Below, piece by piece: positions 45,901 through 54,513 of a stretch of DNA of 64,000 bases; the stretch's first letter is position 1, and every line of letters begins with the position of its first letter. Below the pieces are notes generated by a model. It was not told the DNA's origin and searched no databases. It saw only the letters and a program-made list of their open reading frames with translations. A program made the position numbers and the translations under genes. This DNA is from Pannonibacter sp. SL95 (GTDB lineage Bacteria > Pseudomonadota > Alphaproteobacteria > Rhizobiales > Stappiaceae), in the NCBI RefSeq assembly GCF_026672425.1, contig NZ_JAPPRC010000006.1, positions 1,302,001-1,366,000 of the forward strand. Reading direction: 5' to 3'.

Positions 45901-48475
45901 TCCGGGTGACACCGCTGTCCTGCGGCTCAAACCGCAGTTCGACGGCATCGCTGTCGTCAACGTCTTCTCCGACCGCCTGCTGTCGAGCGAAGCTGTCCCC
46001 GTCAAGGCCGGGGAAGCCAGCGTCGACGTTGCCATCACCGAAGACTGGGGCCCTGGCGCATACATCACGGCGACCCTTTACCGGCCGATGGATCTGGAAG
46101 CCAAGCGCATGCCTGCGCGCGCGCTCGGCCTGTCCTGGGCTCAGGTCGAGCCGGGCGATCGCAAGCTGGCGGTCGAGATCGAGGCACCGGCAACGATGCG
46201 TCCACGCACAGCGCTTGAGACGACGGTCCGGATCGCCAATCTTCAGGCTGGCGACAAGGCCTATCTGACCCTTGCGGCCGTCGATGTCGGCATTCTCAAC
46301 CTGACCGGCTACAAGACGCCGGATCCGGCCACCTGGTACTTCGGCCAGCGCCGTCTGGGTGTCGAACTGCGCGATCTCTATGGTCAGCTCATTGACCGGA
46401 CGGCCGGCACGCGCGGACAGGTCCGCTCGGGTGGTGACGGCGGTTCGCTGCTTCAGGCTCCGCCGCCCGATGAGGAGCCGGTAGCTCTGTTCTCCGGCAT
46501 CGTGGAAGTCGGTGCCGATGGCCGTGTGCCCGTCGCCTTCGACATTCCGGACTTCAATGGCAAGCTGCGCCTGATGGCGGTGGCCTGGACCAAGGCTGGC
46601 GTCGGCAGCGCCGAGCGGGACGTCGAAGTGCGCGATCCGGTGGTCATGTCGGCCAGCCTGCCGCGGTTCCTTGCCCCGGGCGACACGTCGCGCATTCTCG
46701 TCGAGATCGACAATGTCGACGGCCCGGCGGGCAGCTACCGGTTCGTCGCCAACAGCGATGGCCCGGTCAGCTTCACCGGTGCCACCGAACTGGCGGTCGA
46801 TCTTTCCCCCGGCAAGAAGTCGGAACTGCGCCTGCCGGTGAGTGCAGGGGAGGGAACAGGCGACACGGTCATCGAGCTTGCAATCACCGGCCCGGATGGC
46901 ACCAGCGCGACAAAGACACTGGCGCTTGGTGTTCGTGACACCCAGCCCTACGTCACGACGCGCGAGGTCTATTCGCTTGAGCCGGGCAACAGCGTCTCCG
47001 TCGGGGCGTCTGCGCTGGACGGATACCGGACAGGAACCGTCACCGTGGCTCTTGCTGCGGGCGGGGCGGCCGAAATCGACGTGCCCGGACTGCTCGCTGC
47101 GCTCGACCGCTATCCCTATGGCTGCACGGAACAGACCACCAGCCGCGCGCTGCCGCTGCTTTATCTCAACGAAGTGGCCGAAAGCGTCGGCCTCGGGTCG
47201 GACGAGGCGCTGCGGGCGCGTGTGACGAAAGCCATTCAGGACGTTCTGGCCAACCAGAACTCCGGCGGCTCCTTCGGTCTGTGGAACAGCTACGGCAACA
47301 CGGACACCTGGCTCGATGCCTACGTCGCGGACTTCCTCGTCCGTGCCCGTGAGAAGGGGTATGACGTGCCGGAGGTTGCCTATCAGGCGGCACTCGACAG
47401 TCTGCAGAACCGGATTTCCTACGCGTCCGATTTCTCGGAAGGCGGGGAAGGCATTGCCTATGCGCTCTATGTCCTGGCCCGCACCGGCCGGGCATCGATC
47501 GGCGACCTTCGCTACTACATGGACGTGAAGCTTGCCGATTTCGCAACGCCGCTGGCCAAGGCACAGATCGCAGCAAGCCTTGCCCTCTATGGCGAAGGCG
47601 AGCGGTCCGGCACAGGCTTCAAGGCAGCCATCGAAGGCCTGCCGATGGAAAAGGCTGGCCTCTTCCGCGAAGACTTCGGCTCGCCGCTGCGCGATGGCGC
47701 CGGTGTCCTCGGCTATCTCGCCGAGGCACGCTCACCGGTTTCCAGCAAGCCGGTCACCGAGTTCGTCGCGCGGCAGCAGGCCTTCACGCCGGTTCCCTCG
47801 ACCCAGGACATGGCCTGGCTGCTGCTCGCCGCCCGTGAAGCCAACGAACAGGCAAAGGCAGCCAAGCTCGCGCTCGACGGCGAGGTTCAGCCGGGCAAGC
47901 TGGGCTGGGCATTCACCGGCGGAGAGATCGCGGCCAAGGATGTCGAACTGTCGAACCGGGGCGACCAGCCGACGAATGTCGTGCTGTCGATCAGCGGCCA
48001 GCCGAGCGAACCTCTGCCGGCCGGCGGCAACGGCTTCAACATCACCCGGACCTTCTATGATCTGGAAGGGAACGAGATCGATCCGACGGCTGTGCCCTAC
48101 AACACGCGCATGGCCGTTGTCATCGAGGTCGAGCCGCTCAGCGAGAACAACGGCCGCCTTCTGGTCGTTGACCGCCTGCCCGGTGGTGTGGTGATCGACA
48201 ATCCGCGGCTGGTTCGCTCCGGCGACCTCGGCGCGCTCGACTGGCTGACCACCATCGATCAACCCGATCACGTCGAGTTCCGCACGGACCAGTTTGTCGT
48301 GTCGGTCGACCAGCGCAACTTCGGCGATCCGGTGCTCACCTTTGCCTATCTGGCCCGTGCCGTGACCCCTGGCTCCTACACACTGCCGCCGGCAAGCGTG
48401 GAGGACATGTATGTCGCCGATCGCGGGGCGATCACAGACACGGGCCGCTTCGAGGTGCTCGGCCCGGTCAAGTAA
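42998..48475 (+). CDS. Bacterial alpha-2-macroglobulin with N-terminal PAN/Apple-like domain
   Basis: 1825 residues from the ATG at 42998 (GGAGG in front), with a signal peptide (LALAGPLAAAE) without a lipobox. Residues about 30-95 look like a PAN/Apple domain (GGDYKTVKDVELKGCEAACIG, QCQAFTYN, WCFLKN), then a TPR-like stretch (about 135-260). After this come the A2M macroglobulin domains and the thioester motif YGCTEQ with Cys1376 and Gln1379 inside a terpenoid-cyclase-like helical domain (1370-1600). Bacterial A2M traps proteases in the periplasm; its usual partner PBP1C follows directly, as in E. coli yfhM-pbpC. Confidence 0.9.
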   Translation: MLRYFARAARAPLAMAFLTLALAGPLAAAERKIVTIPDADYFGGDYKTVKDVELKGCEAACIGDNQCQAFTYNTSARWCFLKNTQGEVQSFRGAIAGRIVTAATKTVNATAERKVDLAFIPKYTMDEAQRYALSLPRLTDTPSDSASVLRKRAGEALSAGRFEEAETDFAGLVTLDPADSAAWAGLASAQLGQNPDDWNRRSELRQNGTSSAINAYLTSQSEGGRLKALELVADAFTANENWKPVIKALRLALTLNASPALKERYDQVMAEHGFRIVNHQVDADAAEPRICVVFSEELPRGEDLSSFVKVSGEAGTAVSSDGSQLCVTGVRHGGRYGVTVRAGVPSADGEKLEKSADVTLYVRDRSASVHFLGRAYVLPRGKDATIPIVSVNTSEVAAEIFRVGDRGLVDVVRDERFLRQLAPYESDQLADELGEKIWSGIVSTANPLNTDVTTAIPLEDIGLDLKPGVYAMSARSKLDTQNEWGARATQWFIVSDIGIAAYSGPDGVVASLRSLSSAKALDGVPVKLVAVNNEILGEGMSDAKGLATFAPGLTRGRGGRAPALVVAETKDGDYSFLDLRKPAFDLSDRGVEGREAPGPLDVFAWTEKGIYRSGETVHAQALLRNARADAQTDLPLTLVFERPDGVEHLRTLANDAGLGGYAHDLELAPGVQQGVWSMKVYLDPKGSPLAQKTFLVEDYQPERVDYQLETGAKAFEFGVPTEVSLEGRFLYGAPASGQVLEGDITVAPTRSMAAYPGYKFGLTDEALYPTRDSLPEGLRTDDDGALRFAVNLPQVSPSSGLYTASLITRLVETGGRYVERRLEMPVLPGSPRVGVKPLFSDGVDEGGPADFEVIVIDGKGERQAASGLNWTLSRIETRYQWYRSDGNWAYEPVTTSERVATGKLDVAAGAPAKLSAPVKWGEYRLEVSLSGAQPAATSETFTAGWYVADAASETPDVLEVGLDKTAYRPGDTAVLRLKPQFDGIAVVNVFSDRLLSSEAVPVKAGEASVDVAITEDWGPGAYITATLYRPMDLEAKRMPARALGLSWAQVEPGDRKLAVEIEAPATMRPRTALETTVRIANLQAGDKAYLTLAAVDVGILNLTGYKTPDPATWYFGQRRLGVELRDLYGQLIDRTAGTRGQVRSGGDGGSLLQAPPPDEEPVALFSGIVEVGADGRVPVAFDIPDFNGKLRLMAVAWTKAGVGSAERDVEVRDPVVMSASLPRFLAPGDTSRILVEIDNVDGPAGSYRFVANSDGPVSFTGATELAVDLSPGKKSELRLPVSAGEGTGDTVIELAITGPDGTSATKTLALGVRDTQPYVTTREVYSLEPGNSVSVGASALDGYRTGTVTVALAAGGAAEIDVPGLLAALDRYPYGCTEQTTSRALPLLYLNEVAESVGLGSDEALRARVTKAIQDVLANQNSGGSFGLWNSYGNTDTWLDAYVADFLVRAREKGYDVPEVAYQAALDSLQNRISYASDFSEGGEGIAYALYVLARTGRASIGDLRYYMDVKLADFATPLAKAQIAASLALYGEGERSGTGFKAAIEGLPMEKAGLFREDFGSPLRDGAGVLGYLAEARSPVSSKPVTEFVARQQAFTPVPSTQDMAWLLLAAREANEQAKAAKLALDGEVQPGKLGWAFTGGEIAAKDVELSNRGDQPTNVVLSISGQPSEPLPAGGNGFNITRTFYDLEGNEIDPTAVPYNTRMAVVIEVEPLSENNGRLLVVDRLPGGVVIDNPRLVRSGDLGALDWLTTIDQPDHVEFRTDQFVVSVDQRNFGDPVLTFAYLARAVTPGSYTLPPASVEDMYVADRGAITDTGRFEVLGPVK

Positions 48476-48646
48476 GGCCGAAAATGAAAGAGGGTTGCTG
48501 GGTTCCGGGATACGACGGGTCATATCCGTCTTGTGCAGGAACTCAGCTTCATCATTCCGGCCTGCCAGTGTCTCGCAGCCCGCACCGGTGCCGCCGGCCG
48601 GAGCGCCGTGAAGTGGCTGTGGCTTCTTCGTAGGTTGGAAAGTTGA

Positions 48647-50837
48647 ATGGACCAGTCTGCGCCTCAGCGGCAGCGTGTTTTTTCCCGGCTGCCTCGCCGC
48701 CTGCGCCGCATTGTCCCTGCAGCAGCTGGCTTGTGCCTCATGGCCGCAATGGGGACCGGCTACCTCGCTTATGCCGTTGCGACAGCGCCCTTGCCCCCGG
48801 CGCTGGCTGATATTTCCGTGTCGCGCGTCGTGCTGGATCGCAACGGCGATCTCCTGCGGGCCTTCGCGACATCGGATGAGCGCTGGCGCCTGCCCGTAAA
48901 GCTGGCAGACGTCGATCCACTCTACATCCGTATGCTGATGGCCTTTGAGGATCGCCGGTTTCGCGACCATTCGGGCGTCGATCCGCGAGCGCTCGCGCGG
49001 GCCGTTCTGCAGTCCCTCAGCGAAGGCCGCATCGTTTCGGGTGGCTCGACGCTGACCATGCAGGTCATCCGCTTGCTGAACGAAGCACCCACCCGGGACG
49101 TTGCCGCCAAATGGCAGCAGCTGGTAGGCGCTCTCGCGCTGGAGCGCCGTCTCGACAAGGACGACATTCTGGCACTGTATCTGATGCGCGCACCGTTCGG
49201 CGGCAATCTGGAAGGCGTGCGGGCGGCGTCGCTGGTCTGGTTCGGCAAGGAGCCGCGCCGGCTGACGCCTGCCGAGGCGGCGCTGCTTGTCGCCCTGCCG
49301 CAGTCGCCCGAATCGCGCCGAGCCTGACCGCCTCCCGGACAACGCCCGCAAGGCCCGGGACCGGGTCCTTACCCGGGCGGTCGAGGAGGGCGTCCTGTCG
49401 CTGGAGGAGGCCGAGGCGGCGCGCCGGGATCCCGTCCCGACCACGCGCCGGCCAATGCCGATGATCGCTCCGCACCTGACGTCGACGGTCGTTGCGGCCA
49501 GTCCCGCGCGTGTCGAACATCGCCTGACCCTGGACCGGGCCTTGCAACAGGCGATGGAGCAGCTGGTTGCCGCCAAGGCGCAGGCCCTGGGCCCGCAGAT
49601 GTCCGTGGCCTTGCTGGTTGCCGATCATGGCAGCGGCGAAATACTCGCTAGCGTCGGCTCGCCGGGTCTGACCGATGACGGGCGTCAGGGCTACGTCGAC
49701 ATGACCGTCGCTGTCCGCTCACCTGGATCTGCGCTGAAGCCGCTCATCTATGGTCTCGCCTTCGAACAGGGCATAGCGCATCCCGAGAGCTACATTGAGG
49801 ATCGGCCAATCCGGATCGCAGGCTATGATCCGACCAACTTCGACCTGTCCTTCCAGGGCACGGTGACCGTGCGCGAAGCACTGCAGCTGTCGCTGAACAT
49901 TCCGGCTGTGAAGCTTCTGGAGGCCGTCGGCCCGGCTCAGCTGACGGCACGCCTCCGGCGCACCGGCGTCACGCCCGTCCTTCCCGAGGGCCTGACGCCG
50001 GGTCTTGCCATTGGTCTCGGCGGTCTTGGTCTCACCTTGCGTGACCTGACGACGCTTTATGCCGCGATTGCAAGCGGTGGCCGCCCGCTGCGCCTCACGC
50101 ACATGTATGGCGAATCGACCCGGTTGACGCCTGCCTTGCCCGTGCTGGAGCCTGTCCCGGCCTGGTATGTGGGAGACATCCTCGCCAAGGCTCCGCGTCC
50201 GAGCACAGCCGCCGACGCCGGGATCGCCTTCAAGACAGGGACCGCCTATGGCTACCGCGACGCCGTGGCTGTTGGCTATGACGGCCGGCATGTCGTCGGT
50301 GTCTGGACCGGGCGCGCCGATGGCACGCCGGTTCCCGGCATGACCGGACTGAAGTCGGCTGCCCCCATCCTGTTCGAAGCCTTCGACCGGCTCGGCCCGG
50401 CGCGGGTGCCGCTGGCCGCTCCCCCGTCCGGCGTCCTGTCACTTGCGACGTCCAGCCTGCCGCAGCCTCTGCGCCGCGCCCGTGTGCGCAGCGAATCTTT
50501 CTCCGGGATAGCTGTCTCCGGATCGGCACCGGCCCCCTCACTCGGCCGTCTGGCGGCAGGGCCCCTCGTGGCGTCGCTCAGGATCTCTCATCCACCGGAC
50601 GGGGCCGACGTTGATCTGGGGCTGCAGTCGATCGGCCCTGACCGGCCGAAGCCGGCTTTGGTCGTCAAGCTGCAAGGCGGGCAGGGGCCATACACCTGGT
50701 TTGCCAACGGCAAGCCCGTTGGCAGCGGGCCCTACATGACCCAGCTTGTCTGGACGCCGGATGGGCCCGGCCAGCAGACGATCCTCGTGATCGACGCTGC
50801 GGGCGCTACGGACCGGGTTGAGGTTACACTGCGCTGA
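48647..50837 (+). pseudogene. pbpC: Penicillin-binding protein 1C gene split by a one-base frameshift
   Basis: Two frames together make a full PBP1C of about 730 residues. The first (48647-49327) has a membrane helix and the transglycosylase domain (FEDRRFRDHSGVD, GGSTLTMQVIRLL, LAPFGGN-like RAPFGGNLEGV) and ends LPQSPESRRA-stop. The second, open from 49287, continues PDRLPDNARKARDRVL, then the transpeptidase (SPGSALKPL with the catalytic Ser and Lys, SLN, KTGTAYGYRDA) and a C-terminal BiPBP-type domain. Skipping one base near 49317-49322 (CGCCGAG) restores the family sequence. Either a real lesion or a sequencing error; the domains show no other decay. Confidence 0.85.
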
Positions 50838-51135
50838 CAACGCCACCTCGCCCGCCCAGGCCTTGTCCGCGGAGCATAGGTCCTGACTTATACGTATTCT
50901 GCCGTTGGTGGTAATTGTCGCAAATTTGCTGATTCCTGCCGCTTTTGTGGTCATGCTGTTTGTGCCGCGGCGACGTTTATTTGCCGGTTCCTTGTGCATC
51001 TCTGGTCATGGTCTTCGGAATGACATTTATTTCGTGACTTTCCTGCAACATCAACGCCGGAACAGTGTTCCGAACGATCCGCTTAGCCAGTTCAATGTTG
51101 AAGGATCGGCGTGCTCGGTTATCCTGATATTGCGA
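50838..51135. other. AT-rich spacer before the first porin
   Basis: No convincing gene. AT content is higher than in the surrounding sequence (for instance TTATACGTATTCTG and AATTGTCGCAAATTTGCTG near 50890-50930). From 51032 the sequence matches the leader of the second porin (TCGTGACTTTCCTGCAACA), so the promoter is probably in or before this part. Confidence 0.5.
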
Positions 51136-51151
51136 GTGGCTTGCGAGCCAC
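51136..51151 (+). other. Leader hairpin of porin 1
   Basis: GTGGCT-TGCG-AGCCAC, a perfect 6-bp stem and 4-nt loop, 139 bp before the porin start. The same hairpin with changed but still pairing bases occurs before porin 2 (53058-53073). Confidence 0.6.
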
Positions 51152-51289
51152 GCTGACTTGCCCTCCAAGGACAACATGCTCCTCTCTGGTGGCCAATTCA
51201 GACGAAATCGCGGGGGAACGGCGGAGATGACCGCGGCCGGCATGCCGTTGAAGTGTCCGTCAATAACTGACTGATTTGGAGTTCACGCA

Positions 51290-52435
51290 ATGAACCTTAA
51301 GAGCATCATGCTCGGCGCGGCTGCTGCCGCTGCTGCTGTCACCGGCGCCCAGGCTGCCGATCTTCCGGTCGCTCCGGAGCCGGTTGACTACGTCCGCGTT
51401 TGCGACGCTTTCGGCGCACGCTTCTTCTACATCCCGGGCACCGAGACCTGCCTGCGCGTTGGCGGCCGTGTTCGCGTTGACTTCTACTTCAACGACTTCG
51501 GTGACAAGCCGAACAACTGGAACCGCGCTGGCAACGGTACCTCGACCCGTGCACGTGGCTACCTGTACCTCGACGCCCGCACCAACACCGAATACGGTCT
51601 GGTCCGCGCTTACACCACCATGATCATGACCCGCGACTCCGGCGGCGCCAGCGGCTTCGATCTGGACAAGGCATTCATCCAGTTCGGCAACTTCACCTTC
51701 GGCCGCGCCGGCTCGCAGTATGACTTCTACACCGGCAACGCCTATGGCCAGGTCGGCAAGAACTGGTCTGACACCAACAGCTGGGTCGCTGCCTACACCG
51801 CTGCTTTCGGCAACGGCGTTTCGGCCACCATCTCGCTGGAAGACGGCACCTACCGCCGCGTCGGCACCGGCTTTGCTGGTCACCGCTACCCGGATCTGGT
51901 TGCCGCTCTGACGGTTGACCAGGGCTGGGGCTCGGCCAAGATCATGGCTGCTCTGCACGAAGCTCGCCTTGCTAACGCGTCCTCCAAGTCCAAGATGGGC
52001 TATGGCATCGGCGCTGGCGTCACCATCAAGCTGCCGTCGCTGGGCAAGGACGACACCATCTCCTTCCAGGCTCAGTACGCCGACGGCGCTCTGTCCTACG
52101 CCATGGGTGAGATCGACGGCGCTCAGGACGTGGTGTTCAACGCCGCGACCCGCGCGACCCGCACCTCGAAGGCCTGGAGCCTCAGCGGTGGTCTGTATCA
52201 CTCCTGGACCGACACCCTGGCCAGCGGTCTTGATGTCTCCTATGGCGATGTCGACGCTCCGTTCGCTGGCACCGACTTCAGCCGTTGGTCCGTTTCGGGC
52301 AACCTGATGTGGACCCCGGTCGCCGGTCTCGAGTTCGGTGCTGAACTCGGCTACGCCAACGTCGACTTCTCGGCTCGCGGCCGCAAGGACAAGGACGAGC
52401 TCGCTGCGATGTTCCGCGTCCAGCGCACGTTCTAA
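51290..52435 (+). CDS. Porin, alphaproteobacterial Porin_2 family, copy 1
   Basis: 381 residues. Signal peptide MNLKSIMLGAAAAAAAVTGAQA, then ADLPVAPEPVDYVRVCDAFGARFFYIPGTETCLRVGG: the two cysteines and the YIPGTETC motif are typical of Brucella Omp2-like porins. The rest alternates polar and hydrophobic residues of a 16-stranded barrel, ending in VQRTF with terminal Phe, the outer-membrane sorting signal. A general diffusion channel. Tandem copy follows at 53214. The preceding 250 bp are a conserved leader. Confidence 0.93.
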   Translation: MNLKSIMLGAAAAAAAVTGAQAADLPVAPEPVDYVRVCDAFGARFFYIPGTETCLRVGGRVRVDFYFNDFGDKPNNWNRAGNGTSTRARGYLYLDARTNTEYGLVRAYTTMIMTRDSGGASGFDLDKAFIQFGNFTFGRAGSQYDFYTGNAYGQVGKNWSDTNSWVAAYTAAFGNGVSATISLEDGTYRRVGTGFAGHRYPDLVAALTVDQGWGSAKIMAALHEARLANASSKSKMGYGIGAGVTIKLPSLGKDDTISFQAQYADGALSYAMGEIDGAQDVVFNAATRATRTSKAWSLSGGLYHSWTDTLASGLDVSYGDVDAPFAGTDFSRWSVSGNLMWTPVAGLEFGAELGYANVDFSARGRKDKDELAAMFRVQRTF

Positions 52436-52460
52436 TCTGATCCAGCGATTGGATCTGATG

Positions 52461-52488
52461 AACCCCGCAGCGAAAGCTGCGGGGTTTT
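52461..52488 (+). terminator. Terminator of porin 1
   Basis: AACCCCGCAG-CGAAAG-CTGCGGGGTT followed by TTGTCG. Perfect 10-bp stem with a GNRA-like loop. The identical hairpin follows porin 2. Confidence 0.93.
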
Positions 52489-53057
52489 GTCGTTTCGGGG
52501 TAGGGGACTCGTTGCTGCGCACGTCCGCGCCGACGAGCCATTCGTCTGCATGGTTCTGTTCGTATCCCTGACAGTCTGGTTCTGATTGGGCAGCCCCCCG
52601 CTTGGTGATGCCAACTGCCGGGACGAATCGAGCTTGCTGTCCATTTCGGGCGAACTCCCGGGGGAAGGCCCGTCATTGCTGATCGAGACGACCTTCGCCA
52701 CCACCGGGCGGCGTGCACCTCGCCGAGGTTGGTCAGGTAACGCTTTGCTAAGGATTTCAGCGGCTTTGCCAGGAAAACATCCTCGCGCAGCGGGATCTGC
52801 CAACCCTATGCATTGCCCAAAACCGATGTCGCAGCGATTCTTTGCGCAACGGAATCTCCCCCGGCAGACCAGGGCTGCCGTCCTGGACAAAGCCCGGATT
52901 GCGCCTCGATCTCGCCCCATTTCTTGACGGTCTCTTAAGTTCACCCCGCAACTCGTGGCTTTCCTGCAACACCGGGTTTTGAAAGCAGCCTGCAACGGGG
53001 GCGGTCGGGCTGTTCAAGGTTGAACGAAGTTTCCGGATGGGTATGGTCACTTTGCGA
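52489..53057. other. Spacer between the porin copies, upstream half without homology to the first copy
   Basis: From the terminator to about 52950 nothing recognisable: a minus-strand open frame here has no ribosome site or family pattern. From 52953 the sequence TCGTGGCTTTCCTGCAACA starts the region shared with the first porin's leader. TTGACG at about 52924 could be a -35 element. Confidence 0.5.
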
Positions 53058-53073
53058 GCGGCTCACGGGTCGC
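53058..53073 (+). other. Leader hairpin of porin 2
   Basis: GCGGCT-CACG-GGTCGC pairs over 6 bp (with two G-T pairs) 141 bp before the porin start. The second pair is C-G here and T-A in copy 1, a compensatory change. Confidence 0.55.
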
Positions 53074-53213
53074 ACTGAATTGTCGTCCAAGGAAATCCAA
53101 CCTCCGGCCGGTGGCAATATCAGACCAATTCGCGGGGAAACGGCGGATAGAGTTCGAGGCGCCTGCGCCAGTTCAGATGTCCGTCATTAATTGACTGATT
53201 TGGAGGTCATACT

Positions 53214-54356
53214 ATGAACCTTAAGAGCATCATGCTCGGCGCGGCTGCTGCCGCTGCTGCTGTCACCGGCGCCCAGGCTGCCGATCTGCCGGTCGCTCCG
53301 GAGCCGGTCGACTACGTTCGCGTTTGCGACGCTTTCGGCGCTCGCTTCTTCTACATCCCGGGCACCGAGACCTGCCTGCGCGTTGGTGGCCGCGTCCGCG
53401 TTGACTTCTACTTCAACGACTTCGGCGACAAGCCGAACAACTGGAACCGCGCTGCTAACGGCACCTCGACCCGTGCACGTGGCTACCTGTACCTGGACGC
53501 ACGCACCAACACCGAATACGGTCTGGTCCGCGCTTACACCACCATGATCATGACCCGCGACTCCAGCGGTTCTTCCTATGATCTGGACAAGGCGTTCATC
53601 CAGTTCGGCAACTTCACCTTCGGTCGCGCTGGCTCGCAGTACGACTTCTTCACCGGCAACGCTTACAACCAGGTCGGCAAGAACTGGTCTGATAGCAACA
53701 GCTGGGTCGCTGCCTACACCGCTGCTTTCGGCAACGGCGTTTCGGCAACCGTCTCGCTGGAAGACGGCACCTACCGTCGCGTCGGCACCGGCTTCGCTGG
53801 TCACCGTTACCCGGATCTGGTCGCAGCTCTGAAGGTTGACCAGGGTTGGGGTTCCGCCAAGGTCATGGCAGCTCTGCACGAAGCTCGCCTTGCTAACGCT
53901 TCCTCGAAGTCCAAGATGGGCTACGGCATCGGCGCTGGCGTCACCATCAACCTGCCGATGCTCGGCAAGAAGGACAGCATCTCCTTCCAGGCTCAGTACG
54001 CCGATGGCGCTCTGTCCTACGCTGGTGTGACCGAAGGCGCTCAGGACGTGGTGTTCAACGCCGCTACCCGCGCTACCCGCACCTCGAAGGCCTGGTCTGT
54101 CAGCGGTGGTCTGCTCCACTACTGGACCGACAACGTCACCAGCGCGATCGACGTGTCCTACGCTGATGTCGATGCTCCGTTCGCTGGCACCGACTTCAAC
54201 CGTTGGTCCGTGTCGGGCAACGCCCAGTGGGAGCCGGTCTCCGGCCTCATCTTCGGTGCTGAACTCGGCTACGCTTCGACCGACTTCAACCGCGCTTCGC
54301 GCATCAAGGACAAGGACACCATCTCTGGTATGCTCCGCGTCCAGCGCACGTTCTAA
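53214..54356 (+). CDS. Porin, alphaproteobacterial Porin_2 family, copy 2
   Basis: 380 residues. Same signal peptide and first 75 residues as copy 1 apart from one change (Gly to Ala in NRAxNGTS). Differences cluster at residues about 115-125, 268-275, 295-305 and in the C-terminal third (for example LHYWTDNVTSAID against YHSWTDTLASGLD), which are likely surface loops or strand ends; the last residues VQRTF are kept. Both leader and terminator are shared, so this is a tandem duplication with later divergence. It gives the cell a second pore of possibly different selectivity. Confidence 0.93.
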   Translation: MNLKSIMLGAAAAAAAVTGAQAADLPVAPEPVDYVRVCDAFGARFFYIPGTETCLRVGGRVRVDFYFNDFGDKPNNWNRAANGTSTRARGYLYLDARTNTEYGLVRAYTTMIMTRDSSGSSYDLDKAFIQFGNFTFGRAGSQYDFFTGNAYNQVGKNWSDSNSWVAAYTAAFGNGVSATVSLEDGTYRRVGTGFAGHRYPDLVAALKVDQGWGSAKVMAALHEARLANASSKSKMGYGIGAGVTINLPMLGKKDSISFQAQYADGALSYAGVTEGAQDVVFNAATRATRTSKAWSVSGGLLHYWTDNVTSAIDVSYADVDAPFAGTDFNRWSVSGNAQWEPVSGLIFGAELGYASTDFNRASRIKDKDTISGMLRVQRTF

Positions 54357-54381
54357 TCTGATCTAACGATTAGATTTGACG

Positions 54382-54409
54382 AACCCCGCAGCGAAAGCTG
54401 CGGGGTTTT
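54382..54409 (+). terminator. Terminator of porin 2
   Basis: AACCCCGCAG-CGAAAG-CTGCGGGGTT then TTGTCG, the same hairpin as after porin 1. Confidence 0.93.
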
Positions 54410-54513
54410 GTCGTTTCAGAGAGGTCGTTGAGGGCACGCGAGGTCCGATGAGACCAGCCCCCGATCAGAAGGAGCTGAACGCTCATCCAGATCTGACGGC
54501 TGGCAATCCCGAT

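Noticed and set aside
47732-49576. 614-codon minus-strand frame across the end of A2M and pbpC
   Set aside because: Antisense to two recognisable genes; it also crosses their intergenic spacer, which is chance in GC-rich DNA.
52432-52995. Minus-strand frame of 187 codons in the porin spacer
   Set aside because: No ribosome site, no recognisable protein pattern, and it includes the terminator stem of porin 1.
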